From assembly GCA_910578605.1 (NCBI GenBank), contig CAJTQG010000027.1, positions 1 to 37,998 of the forward strand: a stretch of 37,998 nucleotides of DNA, read 5' to 3'. Origin of the DNA: an uncultured Lachnospiraceae bacterium. GTDB taxonomy: Bacteria > Bacillota > Clostridia > Lachnospirales > Lachnospiraceae. A program made the position numbers and the translations under genes. This document shows positions 7,243-15,464 of this stretch, in pieces. Numbering within the stretch: the stretch's first letter is position 1; every line of letters starts with the position of its first letter. The notes below the pieces were generated by a model, which made no database searches, was not told where the DNA came from, and saw only the letters and a list, made by a program, of their open reading frames with translations.

Positions 7243-7920
7243 ATGATAAAAGCTTTGTTTTTTGATTTTTATGGCACAATTGTGCATGAAGACGGTGTGG
7301 TAATTGATGAAATTGCAACTATTATCAGTAATACTGGAAATGGTACGAATAAATTAACCATTGGCAGCTATTGGTGGAAGATATTTCAAGAATTGTATAT
7401 GAATTCTTTTGGTAATCGTTTTAAAACCCAAAAAGAATTAGAAATAGAATCCCTTGAAATAACATTAAAGAAATTTGAATCTAATGCCAGCGCTAATGAA
7501 TTAAGCCAAAAAATGTTTAAGCATTGGAGAAACCCTCCCATATTTGAAGATGCTGCAAATTTTTTGGAATCATGTAATATTCCGTACTATATAGTGTCCA
7601 ACATAGATACCGATGATGTTATAGCTGCAATTCATTATCACGGTTTATCTCCTATTAAGATATTCACGAGTGAAGCTGCGAAATCGTATAAACCTCGCAC
7701 AGAATTATTTGAAATGGCTTTGAAAGAAACCAATTTGGCTCCACAAGAGGTAGTGCATATTGGTGACTCCTTAAATAGTGATATTAAAGGAGCATCCAGT
7801 TTGGGAATCAATACTATCTGGATGAATCGGAATAATAAAGAAATTCCCAATGGAGTAGTAGCTGTTGTAAGTTTCACTGACATTCTGAATACACCGTTTT
7901 TCTCTTCTACGAAAAATTGA
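7243..7920 (+). CDS. HAD-superfamily hydrolase
   Basis: 225 residues from ATG 7243, chosen because GGAGG (7232-7236) lies just before it; an in-frame ATG at 7201 has no ribosome site. The HAD motifs are readable: motif I 'FFDFYGTIV' with nucleophile Asp8 (Tyr in the second acid position, as in the haloacid-dehalogenase-type branch), motif II 'YIVSNID', the motif III Lys in 'KSYKPRTELF', and motif IV 'HIGDSLNSDI'. A helical cap lies between motifs I and II. Such enzymes are usually phosphatases for small metabolites or dehalogenases; the substrate cannot be told. It stands alone after a hairpin at 7103 and before a GNAT remnant. Confidence 0.85.
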   Translation: MIKALFFDFYGTIVHEDGVVIDEIATIISNTGNGTNKLTIGSYWWKIFQELYMNSFGNRFKTQKELEIESLEITLKKFESNASANELSQKMFKHWRNPPIFEDAANFLESCNIPYYIVSNIDTDDVIAAIHYHGLSPIKIFTSEAAKSYKPRTELFEMALKETNLAPQEVVHIGDSLNSDIKGASSLGINTIWMNRNNKEIPNGVVAVVSFTDILNTPFFSSTKN

Positions 7921-7970
7921 TTTTAAACCAAGATATTATAAAGAAACGAAAAATAAGAAAGGTTTCCATA

Positions 7971-8216
7971 TATGATTAGAGAAATAATGAAAAAATGAAA
8001 AACGATTTAGACGGTTTATTAAGATAGTATATGCAGCTGCATGCTTTTATTGAAAATGTGATAACTGATGAAAAGTTCAGAAAAAGAGGACTGGCAACCC
8101 AGTGCTTAGATTACGCAAAAGCGATTGCCATAAAAGAAAACTGCTATAAAATAATGTTGCTCACAGGTTCTAAGATAAAAAAGCACATTGGATTTTTACA
8201 GAAAGGCAGGGTATAA
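7971..8216 (+). pseudogene. GNAT-family acetyltransferase, fragment with internal deletion
   Basis: An ATG at 7971 after 'AAGAAAGG' gives only 'MIREIMKK' before a stop, which looks like the beginning of a GNAT protein. From about 8031 the C-terminal part continues: 'IENVITDEKFRKRGLATQCL' (the acetyl-CoA binding V...R..G.A motif) and 'AIAIKENCYKIMLLTGSK'. The middle and the extreme C-terminus are missing; the typical family length is about 140-150 residues. The last codons run directly into the M24 peptidase start (3-nt gap). It is not expected to be active. Confidence 0.75.
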
Positions 8217-8218
8217 CA

Positions 8219-8962
8219 GTGACGATAAAACAACATTTATTCAATGGATATAGCGTGGCAAAGGAAACACTTGACTTGTATGTTGCAATGCAAAACTTAA
8301 ATCGGGAAACTATAAAGTATGCGGCTGACATGATTAAAGTTGGGATGAATCTACCGGATATTAAAGCATTGTGTGAAAATTATTTGTTGGAAAATGGCGC
8401 AGATTCCTTTTGGTATTGGGATGTTGGTGCGTTTGTTTTTGCAGGAGATGAGACTGTTGTTTCTGTATCAGGCAAAGATTATAAAGTGACGGATAGAACC
8501 GTACAGAAAAATGATATTATCACGATTGATTTAAGTCCTCAAATGAATAACATTTGGGGAGATTATGCAAGAACGCTTGTATTTGAGAATGGCGTTTTAT
8601 GTGATGAAACCGATAGAATAAAAAATGACGAGTGGCGGAGAGGACTGCAGATGGAAGAATATCTGCATAAAACTCTAATTGATGTAGCAACGCCGGATAT
8701 GACATTTGAGGAATTATACTATTTCATGAATGATTTGATTGTGAAAAAAGGATTTCTTAACTTGGATTTTCTTGGAAACCTTGGACATTCCATTGTGAAA
8801 CATAAAAATGACAGGATATATACCGAAAAAGGAAACCATAAAAGATTATCAGATGTTGAAATGTTTACCTTTGAACCACATATCAGTTTTCCTGATTCCC
8901 AATATGGATATAAGAGAGAAGATATCTATTATTTTGATAACGGCAAGTTAATAAAATTATAG
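8219..8962 (+). CDS. M24-family metallopeptidase (Xaa-Pro aminopeptidase-like)
   Basis: 247 residues, GTG start at 8219; the ribosome site is weak (AGGCAGGG, 8205-8212), and translation may be helped by the GNAT frame ending 2 nt earlier. It consists only of the pita-bread catalytic domain. All five metal ligands are visible: Asp104 ('TIDLSPQ'), Asp115 ('WGDYART'), His190 ('NLGHSIV'), Glu219 ('TFEPHIS') and Glu234 ('KREDIYY'). The family removes N-terminal residues, often before proline, using two Mn or Co ions. The lack of the N-terminal creatinase-like domain means it is not full-length PepP/PepQ. It appears intact although both neighbours are broken. The physiological substrate is unknown. 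Confidence 0.85.
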   Translation: MTIKQHLFNGYSVAKETLDLYVAMQNLNRETIKYAADMIKVGMNLPDIKALCENYLLENGADSFWYWDVGAFVFAGDETVVSVSGKDYKVTDRTVQKNDIITIDLSPQMNNIWGDYARTLVFENGVLCDETDRIKNDEWRRGLQMEEYLHKTLIDVATPDMTFEELYYFMNDLIVKKGFLNLDFLGNLGHSIVKHKNDRIYTEKGNHKRLSDVEMFTFEPHISFPDSQYGYKREDIYYFDNGKLIKL

Positions 8963-8999
8963 ACTGCATAGGTGAAAAGATTTTATATGGGAAAACGAA

Positions 9000-9380
9000 A
9001 TGGTGGCGGAACAGGGATACAGGTCTTACAGATGGAAGAAGAATCTAAAAGTGCTGTTCTGGCCTAAAGCTGCACTTAGCGGCTATCAGGGCATGAACAA
9101 TTATGACTCATGGTTTGGAGAGAATTTTTATAACGACAATTTTCATTGTGGGATTCCCCATGAAGAAATATTGAGAAATATTAAATGTAAGACAATCTTT
9201 ATGAAAGCTCAAACAAATATTAGTGAAAACGGTATTTTAATGGCAGCATTAAGTGAAGATGACTTGAAAAAGGTTTCGGAGCTAATTTCTGATTGTAATA
9301 TTGTTCATTTTGATTGCGGGCATGGTATTCATATTGAAAAACCAAAGGAGTTTATAAAATGTGTGGTAAAATTGAAGTAA
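9000..9380 (+). pseudogene. Alpha/beta-hydrolase, C-terminal fragment
   Basis: About 126 codons resemble the second half of an alpha/beta-hydrolase: 'NIKCKTIFMKAQTNISENGI' is the strand carrying the acid residue, and 'VHFDCGHGIHIEKPKEFIKC' carries the catalytic His. The N-terminal half with the nucleophile elbow (GxSxG) is absent and the frame upstream of 9000 is closed or unrelated. It cannot be catalytic alone. Its 3' end overlaps the next ORF (ATG 9359). It belongs to the same decayed patch as the GNAT fragment. Confidence 0.65.
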
Positions 9381-9757
9381 CCACAGAATGGGTATGCTGC
9401 CCTGTCTGTGAAAACAAAACATGGTTACAGATACGGACAGATACAGAGTTGATTGAGAAAGTGACAAATTGGAAGTTAGGGAAGGTGTTGCTTATGGAAA
9501 AAGCAGATGTAAAAGCAGTTGTTGAAAATAGGTTTCGTGAACTTGGAGCAAAACAATTAGAATTATATCCGTCAGGTACTTGCTGGACAATGAATGGAGA
9601 ATTTTTCAAAGTATCTACATTAACAGACTTTTGGGTATTAGAGTGGACTGATAATCATTCTTATGCTTCAAATTACTGCTTTGAAGATATTGACCCAATG
9701 CCATATGATATATCTGAGCAAGAAATAATCTGGCAGGTGGATAAACTATTGCTGTAA
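9359..9757 (+). CDS. Chimeric small ORF: cysteine-rich KTR N-terminus fused to an unknown domain
   Basis: 132 residues from ATG 9359 with AAAGGAG (9344-9350) 8 nt upstream. Residues 9-31, starting 'TEWVCCPVCENKTWLQIRTD', are the start of a cysteine-rich KTR protein, a short family often found on Clostridial mobile elements; its second CxxC pair is missing. From about residue 40 it switches to an unrelated protein ('VVENRFRELGAKQLELYPSG ...'). A second start at ATG 9494 has its own AGGGAAGG (9477-9484) and would make only the unknown domain (87 residues), which may be the original gene. So this is either a fusion by deletion or two overlapping reading units. I do not recognise the second domain. 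Confidence 0.55.
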   Translation: MCGKIEVTTEWVCCPVCENKTWLQIRTDTELIEKVTNWKLGKVLLMEKADVKAVVENRFRELGAKQLELYPSGTCWTMNGEFFKVSTLTDFWVLEWTDNHSYASNYCFEDIDPMPYDISEQEIIWQVDKLLL

Positions 9758-9879
9758 ATTCCCTTTTATTCAGCGGACAAATACAAATCATGGCATCTTT
9801 ACAGGAGCTGACCTTGGTCTTGTAAAATAAGTTCAAGTTCCATTTAGGGAGCGGCAGTTGATGATGTTGTCGTTAATGA

Positions 9880-9907
9880 TTGTGCCGATGGAAATGATTA
9901 TGATAAT
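9880..9907 (+). promoter_or_regulatory. Possible promoter of the GH32 gene
   Basis: TTGTGC (9880-9885) and GATAAT (9902-9907) with a 16-bp spacer, about 60 nt before the start codon. The match is moderate; the region is AT-rich and other arrangements are possible. Confidence 0.3.
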
Positions 9908-9966
9908 GCATTTTTTTATATACAAACACAGGAGCCTATTGCTGTGTGAAAGACAGGAGGTTTACA

Positions 9967-11427
9967 ATGACTAATTTGGAGAGAGCAAATCAGTATCAGG
10001 AAGAAAATCGGATTGATAAGAGTGAAAAGCCAGTGTTTCATGTTACCCCACCGGTAGGGTGGATGAACGATCCCAATGGATTTTCCATCTATCAGGGGAA
10101 AATTCATTTATTTTACCAATATCATCCGTATAGTGATGTCTGGGGGCCAATGCACTGGGGACACTATGTTTCAGAAGATTTTATAAAGTGGAAGGAGTTT
10201 CCGGCAGTTTTGGCTCCGGATATGGATTATGATGCTGCTGGATGTTTTTCCGGCAGCGCCATAGAGGTAGGAGGTAAGCATGCACTGATTTATACTGGTG
10301 TGATGGAAAGGGAGGGGGAGGATGGAACAAAGGAAATCCTTCAGCAGCAGTGTCTTGCTGTTGGAGATGGCGTGAACTATACAAAAGTAAGTGAGAATCC
10401 GGTTATTTCGGGAGAACAACTGCCAGACGGATTTTCCAGGGAGGATTTCAGAGATCCAAAAGTATGGCAGGAAGGAGGAGCCTATTATCTGGTGGCAGGA
10501 AATAAAAATAGACAGCAAAATGGTCAAGTGGTATTGTTCGAGTCCAAGGATTTAAAAACATGGCGATACTTGTCAGTTCTGGCTGATAATCAGGGGAAAT
10601 ATGGGGAAATGTGGGAGTGTCCAGACTTCTTTTCATTAGAGCAGAAATATGTTCTGGTAGTTTCTCCCCAGGATATGAAGGCAGACGGAGGGGAATTTTA
10701 CAATGGGAATCAGTCTATTGCCTTGATTGGGGAATATGACAGACAGAATTACCGTTTACAGGAGGAACAGATTATTTCCCTTGATTATGGAATGGATTTC
10801 TATGCGCCGCAGACTATGAAAACAGAGGACGGAAGGCGGATAATGATTGGGTGGATGCATTCCTGGGATATGAATATCAAACCGGCAGAGCAGAAATGGA
10901 ATGGGATGCTGACCATACCAAGACAGTTGGAATGGAGAGAAAATGTATTGTATCAGCATCCTGTGAAGGAGCTGGAGAGATATCGCACAGAACCTGTTGT
11001 ATATACTGGCAGAAAAATTTCGGGAGAATGCCAGATACCAAAAATCAGGGGGCGTGTGCTGGATTTGACCATAGAATTGCTGGAGGGAGATTACAAGGAG
11101 TTTTGTATTTTCTTTGCAAAAAATGAGAAATATTCCACCAGTTTCCGATACAACCGTGACGGACAATTTATTGAATTTGACAGGACATACTCTGGGATGG
11201 AAAGGGATGTTGTCAGCCAAAGAACTATGAAGATAAAAAGGTCAACGGAAAAGTGCAAGCTTCGAATGATTTTAGATAAATTTTCTGTGGAATTATTTGT
11301 AAACGACGGGGCACAGACATTTAGCGCAACCTTTTATACACCGATGGATGCCCAGGATATTGTGTTTGTCTGTGATAAGACAGTAATTGCAAATATAGAG
11401 AAGTATACCATCTCAATGGGTAAGTAA
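9967..11427 (+). CDS. GH32 beta-fructosidase (sucrose-6-phosphate hydrolase / invertase type)
   Basis: 486 residues; ATG 9967 preceded by AGGAGG (9956-9961); an upstream in-frame start at 9946 lacks a site. The three GH32 signature blocks are present: 'GWMNDPNG' with nucleophile Asp35, 'FRDPKVW' with Asp163 stabilising the transition state, and 'WECPDFF' with acid/base Glu217. A five-bladed propeller is followed by a C-terminal beta-sandwich ('CKLRMILDKFSVELFVNDGA'). No signal peptide, so it works inside the cell, cleaving sucrose, sucrose-6-phosphate or short fructo-oligosaccharides to release fructose. No PTS or ABC transporter and no regulator flank it, unlike many scr or fos operons, so the substrate is not fixed by context. 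Confidence 0.95.
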   Translation: MTNLERANQYQEENRIDKSEKPVFHVTPPVGWMNDPNGFSIYQGKIHLFYQYHPYSDVWGPMHWGHYVSEDFIKWKEFPAVLAPDMDYDAAGCFSGSAIEVGGKHALIYTGVMEREGEDGTKEILQQQCLAVGDGVNYTKVSENPVISGEQLPDGFSREDFRDPKVWQEGGAYYLVAGNKNRQQNGQVVLFESKDLKTWRYLSVLADNQGKYGEMWECPDFFSLEQKYVLVVSPQDMKADGGEFYNGNQSIALIGEYDRQNYRLQEEQIISLDYGMDFYAPQTMKTEDGRRIMIGWMHSWDMNIKPAEQKWNGMLTIPRQLEWRENVLYQHPVKELERYRTEPVVYTGRKISGECQIPKIRGRVLDLTIELLEGDYKEFCIFFAKNEKYSTSFRYNRDGQFIEFDRTYSGMERDVVSQRTMKIKRSTEKCKLRMILDKFSVELFVNDGAQTFSATFYTPMDAQDIVFVCDKTVIANIEKYTISMGK

Positions 11428-11569
11428 AAAGAGCGGATGGTTTGTTAAAAATAAGGACAGTCCATTTAAAGGGAGATAGTTGGGCAGTTATACTGGAAAT
11501 AGGAATTAAGGGCATTACCTGATTTTTACAGCATATTGTATACATTTGTAAAACGAAAAACAGTGGGAA

Positions 11570-11720
11570 TTTGCAAAAAGAACAGATTACACCAAATGCA
11601 AGAATTTTTCCATCATGTTGTGTAAATGCTGCAAGGGATTTTTCCTTTAGCACCATTCCCTTATCCTTAATATGTATTTCTATATCTGCAGGTTCATAAT
11701 TTTTAATTCCATCAATCTCC
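11570..11720 (-). pseudogene. Possible MreB-like N-terminal fragment
   Basis: On the minus strand the frame 'ADIEIHIKDKGMVLKEKSLA' followed by 'AFTQHDGKILAFG' resembles the beginning of MreB-type actin homologues ('..I.IYVKGKGIVL.EPSVVA......KILAVG'). It has neither the first phosphate-binding loop nor the rest of the protein, and the frame then degenerates. If correct it is a remnant of a rod-shape protein paralogue. This call is from motif memory only. Confidence 0.4.
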
Positions 11721-11791
11721 CAATCCTACTGTAATTTTACATTTTAGGATATTAAATTCCCTGAAAACTTTCATTGTCAATATTGCTCTGT

Positions 11792-12358
11792 TTAACGGTC
11801 AAACAATGAACCTGTTGTGCTGTGTGTACTGCCATCATTTTCTGTATATGTTGAGATAAAGCCAGGCTCACCCTTTGTACAATGATAAAACCGCATCAGT
11901 ATATCCACCACATCAGCCTTTTTTTCTAGTTCTAAGCGGTCTAGTAATACTTGCTGGGCTTTGGGCAAATCAAACTCTATTTCCTTGGCGTTTTCTACAT
12001 GTTCCTCAAAAATTTCTTTTGCAAACTCATCAAGCCTCTCCCTATCTTGATATTCTGCCTCTTCTAAATAATCTGTCCAATGGGGACAATTTATTATAAA
12101 TTCAAAGAAATCCTTCAGATTATCTGCAATTCTGCCGCATTCACCTTCACTTCCCCAAAAACCAATGGAACCATCTTCTAGTAAAATGTATTCACTTCCA
12201 GAACCTGCTCTGGCAAATGTTTTTCCGGGGATGTTATAAGTCAAATGGCCGCATTCATTTTGGGGAGTCTTAAACTCTGAAAAAATTTCTACATCGCAAA
12301 CATCCCATAACAAGTCTGATAAATCAGTGTTCTCACCCAACATTTTTATAAAATCCAT
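11792..12358 (-). CDS. Putative SMI1/KNR4-like (SUKH-type) immunity protein
   Basis: 188 residues; ATG at 12358 on the minus strand has GGGAGG about 9 nt upstream, better than an ATG 7 codons earlier. The middle 'SGSEYILLEDGSIGFWGSEG' plus 'CGRIADNLKDFFEFIINCP' is the kind of pattern seen in SUKH/SMI1-like immunity proteins of polymorphic toxin systems. The C-terminal half is acidic and helical. Immunity proteins of this sort neutralise a partner toxin by direct binding in the cytoplasm. No toxin gene is nearby, so it would be an orphan. The protein could also be a plain hypothetical. Transcribed away from the DUF1905 gene, with a 230-nt AT-rich region between. Confidence 0.55.
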   Translation of the reverse strand: MDFIKMLGENTDLSDLLWDVCDVEIFSEFKTPQNECGHLTYNIPGKTFARAGSGSEYILLEDGSIGFWGSEGECGRIADNLKDFFEFIINCPHWTDYLEEAEYQDRERLDEFAKEIFEEHVENAKEIEFDLPKAQQVLLDRLELEKKADVVDILMRFYHCTKGEPGFISTYTENDGSTHSTTGSLFDR

Positions 12359-12518
12359 TTCATAACTCCTCCCATACAAATTGGCATTTATTCTTTTCTC
12401 ACTATATCACAAATTCCAGAGGGGGGAAATAGAAAGTTTTGCATCGAAATCATTGTGGACTTATCATATAAATATTGTAAATGACAAATAAATATTTTAT
12501 AATCAAATAAAAATATAG

Positions 12519-12546
12519 TTGTTTTATTGAAACAGAAAAATATAGT
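12519..12546 (+). promoter_or_regulatory. Likely sigma-A promoter of the DUF1905 gene
   Basis: TTGTTT (12519-12524) and TATAGT (12541-12546) with a 16-bp spacer, 45 nt before the GTG start, in a very AT-rich divergent intergenic region. Confidence 0.45.
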
Positions 12547-12591
12547 GAAAAGGAAGTAAAAAAATGAGGGAAAATAGAGGGAAATTAAGTC

Positions 12592-12882
12592 GTGAATAGA
12601 AAAAAGTATGAATTTTATGCAGAGATAGAAGCTGTGCCTGAGAAAGGTGGTGCTTATATACGATTTCCGTATGATATTAAAAAAGAATTTGGAAAAGGCA
12701 GAGTTAAGGTAGAAGTAACCTTTGATGGTGAACCGTATGTGGGAAGTATTGTGAATATGGGAGTGAAAAATAAGGATGGTTCTGTCTGCTATATTATTGG
12801 AATTCGCAAGGATATTCGAAATAAAATAGGAAAACAGCCAGGCGATATAATTTTTGTTATAGTGGAAGAAAGCAGAGGATAG
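12592..12882 (+). CDS. DUF1905 domain protein
   Basis: 96 residues, GTG start at 12592 with GAGGG (12577-12581) upstream. The whole protein matches the DUF1905 pattern: 'YEFYAEIEAVPEKGGAYIRF', 'PYDIKKEFGKGRVKVEVTFD', 'GEPYVGSIVNMG' and 'IGIRKDIRNKIGKQPGDIIF'. The fold is a small beta-barrel; the domain is often fused to YdeI/OmpD-like or kinase-type domains, here it stands alone. Its function is not known. It leads a run of co-directional genes with short gaps (12592 to 13961), which may be one transcription unit. Confidence 0.8.
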   Translation: MNRKKYEFYAEIEAVPEKGGAYIRFPYDIKKEFGKGRVKVEVTFDGEPYVGSIVNMGVKNKDGSVCYIIGIRKDIRNKIGKQPGDIIFVIVEESRG

Positions 12883-12926
12883 TAAATATAGAATAATAAA
12901 GCCTGCAAATAAAGGAGATGATGAAC

Positions 12927-13259
12927 ATGCAGCTTGTAGGAGCAATCATATGTGCAATAATCATGGTTACTGCTTTTGTGATTAGTTATTTTCAGTTTAA
13001 AGAAAAAGGATTTTTATTTAATAATGCTTATCTATATGCATCTAAGGCGGAACGGGAAACAATGAATAAATCACCTTACTATCGCCAGTCAGGTGCTGTG
13101 TTTTGTTTTATTGGAGTTATCTTTGGTCTTAATACGTTGGAGATGGCAACTAAAGTTTCTTGGCTGTTTTATCTTGTTATATTGGTATGCATGGTTATGT
13201 TGATTTATGCAATTGTGTCATCAATACAGATTGAAAAAAGAAAAAAACACCTCAATTGA
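12927..13259 (+). CDS. Small membrane protein, DUF3784-like
   Basis: 110 residues. ATG 12927 is favoured because GGAG (12914-12917) lies 9 nt before it; the ATG at 12918 touches the site. Three predicted transmembrane helices: near 3-23 ('GAIICAIIMVTAFVISYF'), around 57-73 ('GAVFCFIGVIFGLNTLE') and about 77-97. The cytoplasmic or outer loop 'NNAYLYASKAERETMNKSPY' between the first two is typical of DUF3784-like proteins, which are abundant and uncharacterised in Clostridia. It sits between the DUF1905 gene and an unknown soluble protein with gaps of 44 and 27 nt. Confidence 0.65.
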   Translation: MQLVGAIICAIIMVTAFVISYFQFKEKGFLFNNAYLYASKAERETMNKSPYYRQSGAVFCFIGVIFGLNTLEMATKVSWLFYLVILVCMVMLIYAIVSSIQIEKRKKHLN

Positions 13260-13286
13260 GAAAATGAAGAAAGGAAAGGGATACAA

Positions 13287-13961
13287 ATGTTTCGCTTAGG
13301 AAAACTGGAATTTAAAGTAAAAGAAGGTGGTGCATCCCTTTGGGGAAGCTTTTATGACGGGGCAATGAGTGAAAGAATGCAGCTCCTTCCAGTGCCCCAG
13401 ATGAACTGGTATATTGATATTGATTTGGAACGGGGAGATTTTATCTATGAGTTGACCCCTGAGGATTTGGAGGATTTAGAGGAGGGGGAGGAGTATATTT
13501 ATGAATCGGTAGCCCCCCGCTTATATCATAATAATGGATTTGAATTAGATATTACTTCATGGAAGGATATAGAGGGAATTACTTTAAATTGGGATTCAGA
13601 ATGTAACGAAAAGGGGGAGGAGGCAGGTTACTTGTATGTTTTTGAACACGAGGATGTAACAAAGGGAAAAATTGAATTTTTAAAAAGAAACGGCACTCAG
13701 TTTTTTGTCAGATGGAGCGGAACCGCCAATGTATATTGGAATGAGGAGTATGGAGCAGACGTCCCTTTTTTGTTTGAGGGGGAAGTGAATTTTGATGGTA
13801 TTTCAGCACACTGTGATAAAATTAAGACGATGGATGAATTAGTGCCGGTTTTACAGCAATTTGTTAATTTGGATGAATATAAATGTGTGTCCCAGGACAG
13901 CTACAAAATACAAAAGGGTACTTCTTACAGCTGGAGGTTTATTCCTCAAAATATACATTAA
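13287..13961 (+). CDS. Hypothetical acidic soluble protein
   Basis: 224 residues from ATG 13287, with GAAAGG (13272-13277) upstream. No signal peptide or membrane helix. It is acidic, with a Glu/Asp cluster at about 60-75 ('LTPEDLEDLEEGEEY'), and contains beta-rich segments ('FFVRWSGTANVYW', 'VPFLFEGEVNFDGI'). It resembles no family I can name; small acidic single-domain proteins of this look, beside other accessory genes, are sometimes immunity proteins, but there is no direct evidence. It is followed after 45 nt by the esterase operon. Confidence 0.7.
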   Translation: MFRLGKLEFKVKEGGASLWGSFYDGAMSERMQLLPVPQMNWYIDIDLERGDFIYELTPEDLEDLEEGEEYIYESVAPRLYHNNGFELDITSWKDIEGITLNWDSECNEKGEEAGYLYVFEHEDVTKGKIEFLKRNGTQFFVRWSGTANVYWNEEYGADVPFLFEGEVNFDGISAHCDKIKTMDELVPVLQQFVNLDEYKCVSQDSYKIQKGTSYSWRFIPQNIH

Positions 13962-14006
13962 GACGGTCTGGAGAAATCAGGAAACCGTGCAGAAAGGAGA
14001 TATAGT

Positions 14007-15431
14007 ATGAAAACGGGAATGAGAAAAATGATACGGCAGAGCTTGGAAGTGGTTGATTTTGAGAGAATCAATAAGATTCCTGCCATTAGGGGATTGAAGG
14101 AATGCCATCAGGAAATCATGCCGGGTTATCGGAATGTGTGGTATGAATATGTACCCAAAAGCTATGACAAAAGTCAAAGGGTTCCGTTGGTAGTACAATT
14201 ACATGGGGGCGGCAATGACGGCAAGAGATGGGCGGAGCTTACAATATGGCATGAGTTGGCGGAAAAAGAAGGTTTTATTGTGATTTATCCCAATTCTCCA
14301 GAATATGGCTTATGGCCTTGCGAGGAGGAAGATATCAATTACCTGTATGATTTGATAGTCTGCATAAAGAAAAAATATTCCATAGATGAAACAAGAGTGT
14401 ATATGCAGGGAATGTCAAATGGAGATATGATGACATTGGCATTTTCTATGCGGTATCCAGAGGTTTTGGCGGGGGCAGCTTACATAACAGGGCCATCATC
14501 AGAGGAAATAATAGACGATGACAGGCCAACGGGAGCGCTGCCAATACTCCAGATGCGGGGAGAGCTAGATATCAATTGGAAATTGACTCGGGAAATGGTG
14601 GATGTTTATGAAAACAGATATGTAATAAACGATTTTAACAGAAAAATATGGGAAGATGTTAACGGCACAGAAGGAACAGTGCCACAGCTAGCCATAGATG
14701 GAAAAGATAATTACCTTTATTACAAAGGAAGCAAGGCAACTATAGTAAACTGGGAAGTACAGGGAATGGGGCATAGGGAGCCGGTGTACAGCGCGCAAGT
14801 CGTTTGGGACAGAATGTACAGGGGATGCCGCAGGGAGAACGGAAAGCTCATGATTGATCAGGAGATAGATGAAAATAAGGCAGATAAGGATATTGTTGTG
14901 ATTGCCGCAGGGGCAAACAAGGCGTACAGTGGAGGAGAAATTATCCACATAAATGAAATGAAGCTTTCTTCGGTGAGAATCATGGTGCCGGCTGATGCTT
15001 GGCACTTTTGTCCTGTTAAGCTGGACGAAATGTGTGAGACGGAGGTTATGTGTGTTCCAGCAGAATTTTTTGAAAAGGTGTATCATGCAAAGCTAGAATA
15101 TATGGATGCAGGAGAGAAGGCTGTTCTCACATTGGAGGACAAAAGAGTAGTTACACTTATGGCGGATTCTCTTTTGATTCAAGTAGATGGAAAATATTTG
15201 GCAATGCAAAAGCCATGTTTACAGCGGTGCGGCATATTTTATATACCTGTGGCAGAATTTTGCCGAATCCTATTACATAAACAAATATCCATGGCGGATG
15301 ATGTGATGTGCATTTGCGAGCATTATGCGGTGTTGGGAAGGTACACGGCGAGAGTGATGAGAGAGCTTTTAGGAGGGGTAATGAGACCAAGAGTTGGACA
15401 GGCAGAGTGGCGGATGGGTGATGGAAAATAA
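14007..15431 (+). CDS. PHB-depolymerase-like (LpqC-type) esterase
   Basis: 474 residues; ATG 14007 with AAAGGAG (13994-14000). The N-terminal half is an alpha/beta-hydrolase: the oxyanion strand 'VPLVVQLHGGGNDGKRW', nucleophile elbow 'MQGMSNGDMM' with Ser137, and His256 in 'GMGHREP'. Enzymes of this family include feruloyl and acetyl esterases acting on plant polysaccharides as well as PHB depolymerases. The C-terminal part (about 285-474) is an additional domain of unknown role rich in beta-strands. There is no signal peptide. It is first in a tight set with ogt (33-nt gap) and GH43 (overlap), so de-esterification of imported oligosaccharides before GH43 attack is a reasonable reading. PHB degradation is unlikely in such an anaerobe. 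Confidence 0.8.
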   Translation: MKTGMRKMIRQSLEVVDFERINKIPAIRGLKECHQEIMPGYRNVWYEYVPKSYDKSQRVPLVVQLHGGGNDGKRWAELTIWHELAEKEGFIVIYPNSPEYGLWPCEEEDINYLYDLIVCIKKKYSIDETRVYMQGMSNGDMMTLAFSMRYPEVLAGAAYITGPSSEEIIDDDRPTGALPILQMRGELDINWKLTREMVDVYENRYVINDFNRKIWEDVNGTEGTVPQLAIDGKDNYLYYKGSKATIVNWEVQGMGHREPVYSAQVVWDRMYRGCRRENGKLMIDQEIDENKADKDIVVIAAGANKAYSGGEIIHINEMKLSSVRIMVPADAWHFCPVKLDEMCETEVMCVPAEFFEKVYHAKLEYMDAGEKAVLTLEDKRVVTLMADSLLIQVDGKYLAMQKPCLQRCGIFYIPVAEFCRILLHKQISMADDVMCICEHYAVLGRYTARVMRELLGGVMRPRVGQAEWRMGDGK

Positions 15432-15464
15432 AATTAGAGAGGAAACGGGAAGTGTAATTGGAAG

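Noticed and set aside
12388..12945. 185-codon minus-strand ORF opposite DUF1905
   Set aside because: Phe/Ile/Tyr-rich shadow without ribosome site; the plus-strand gene has family support and GAGGG.
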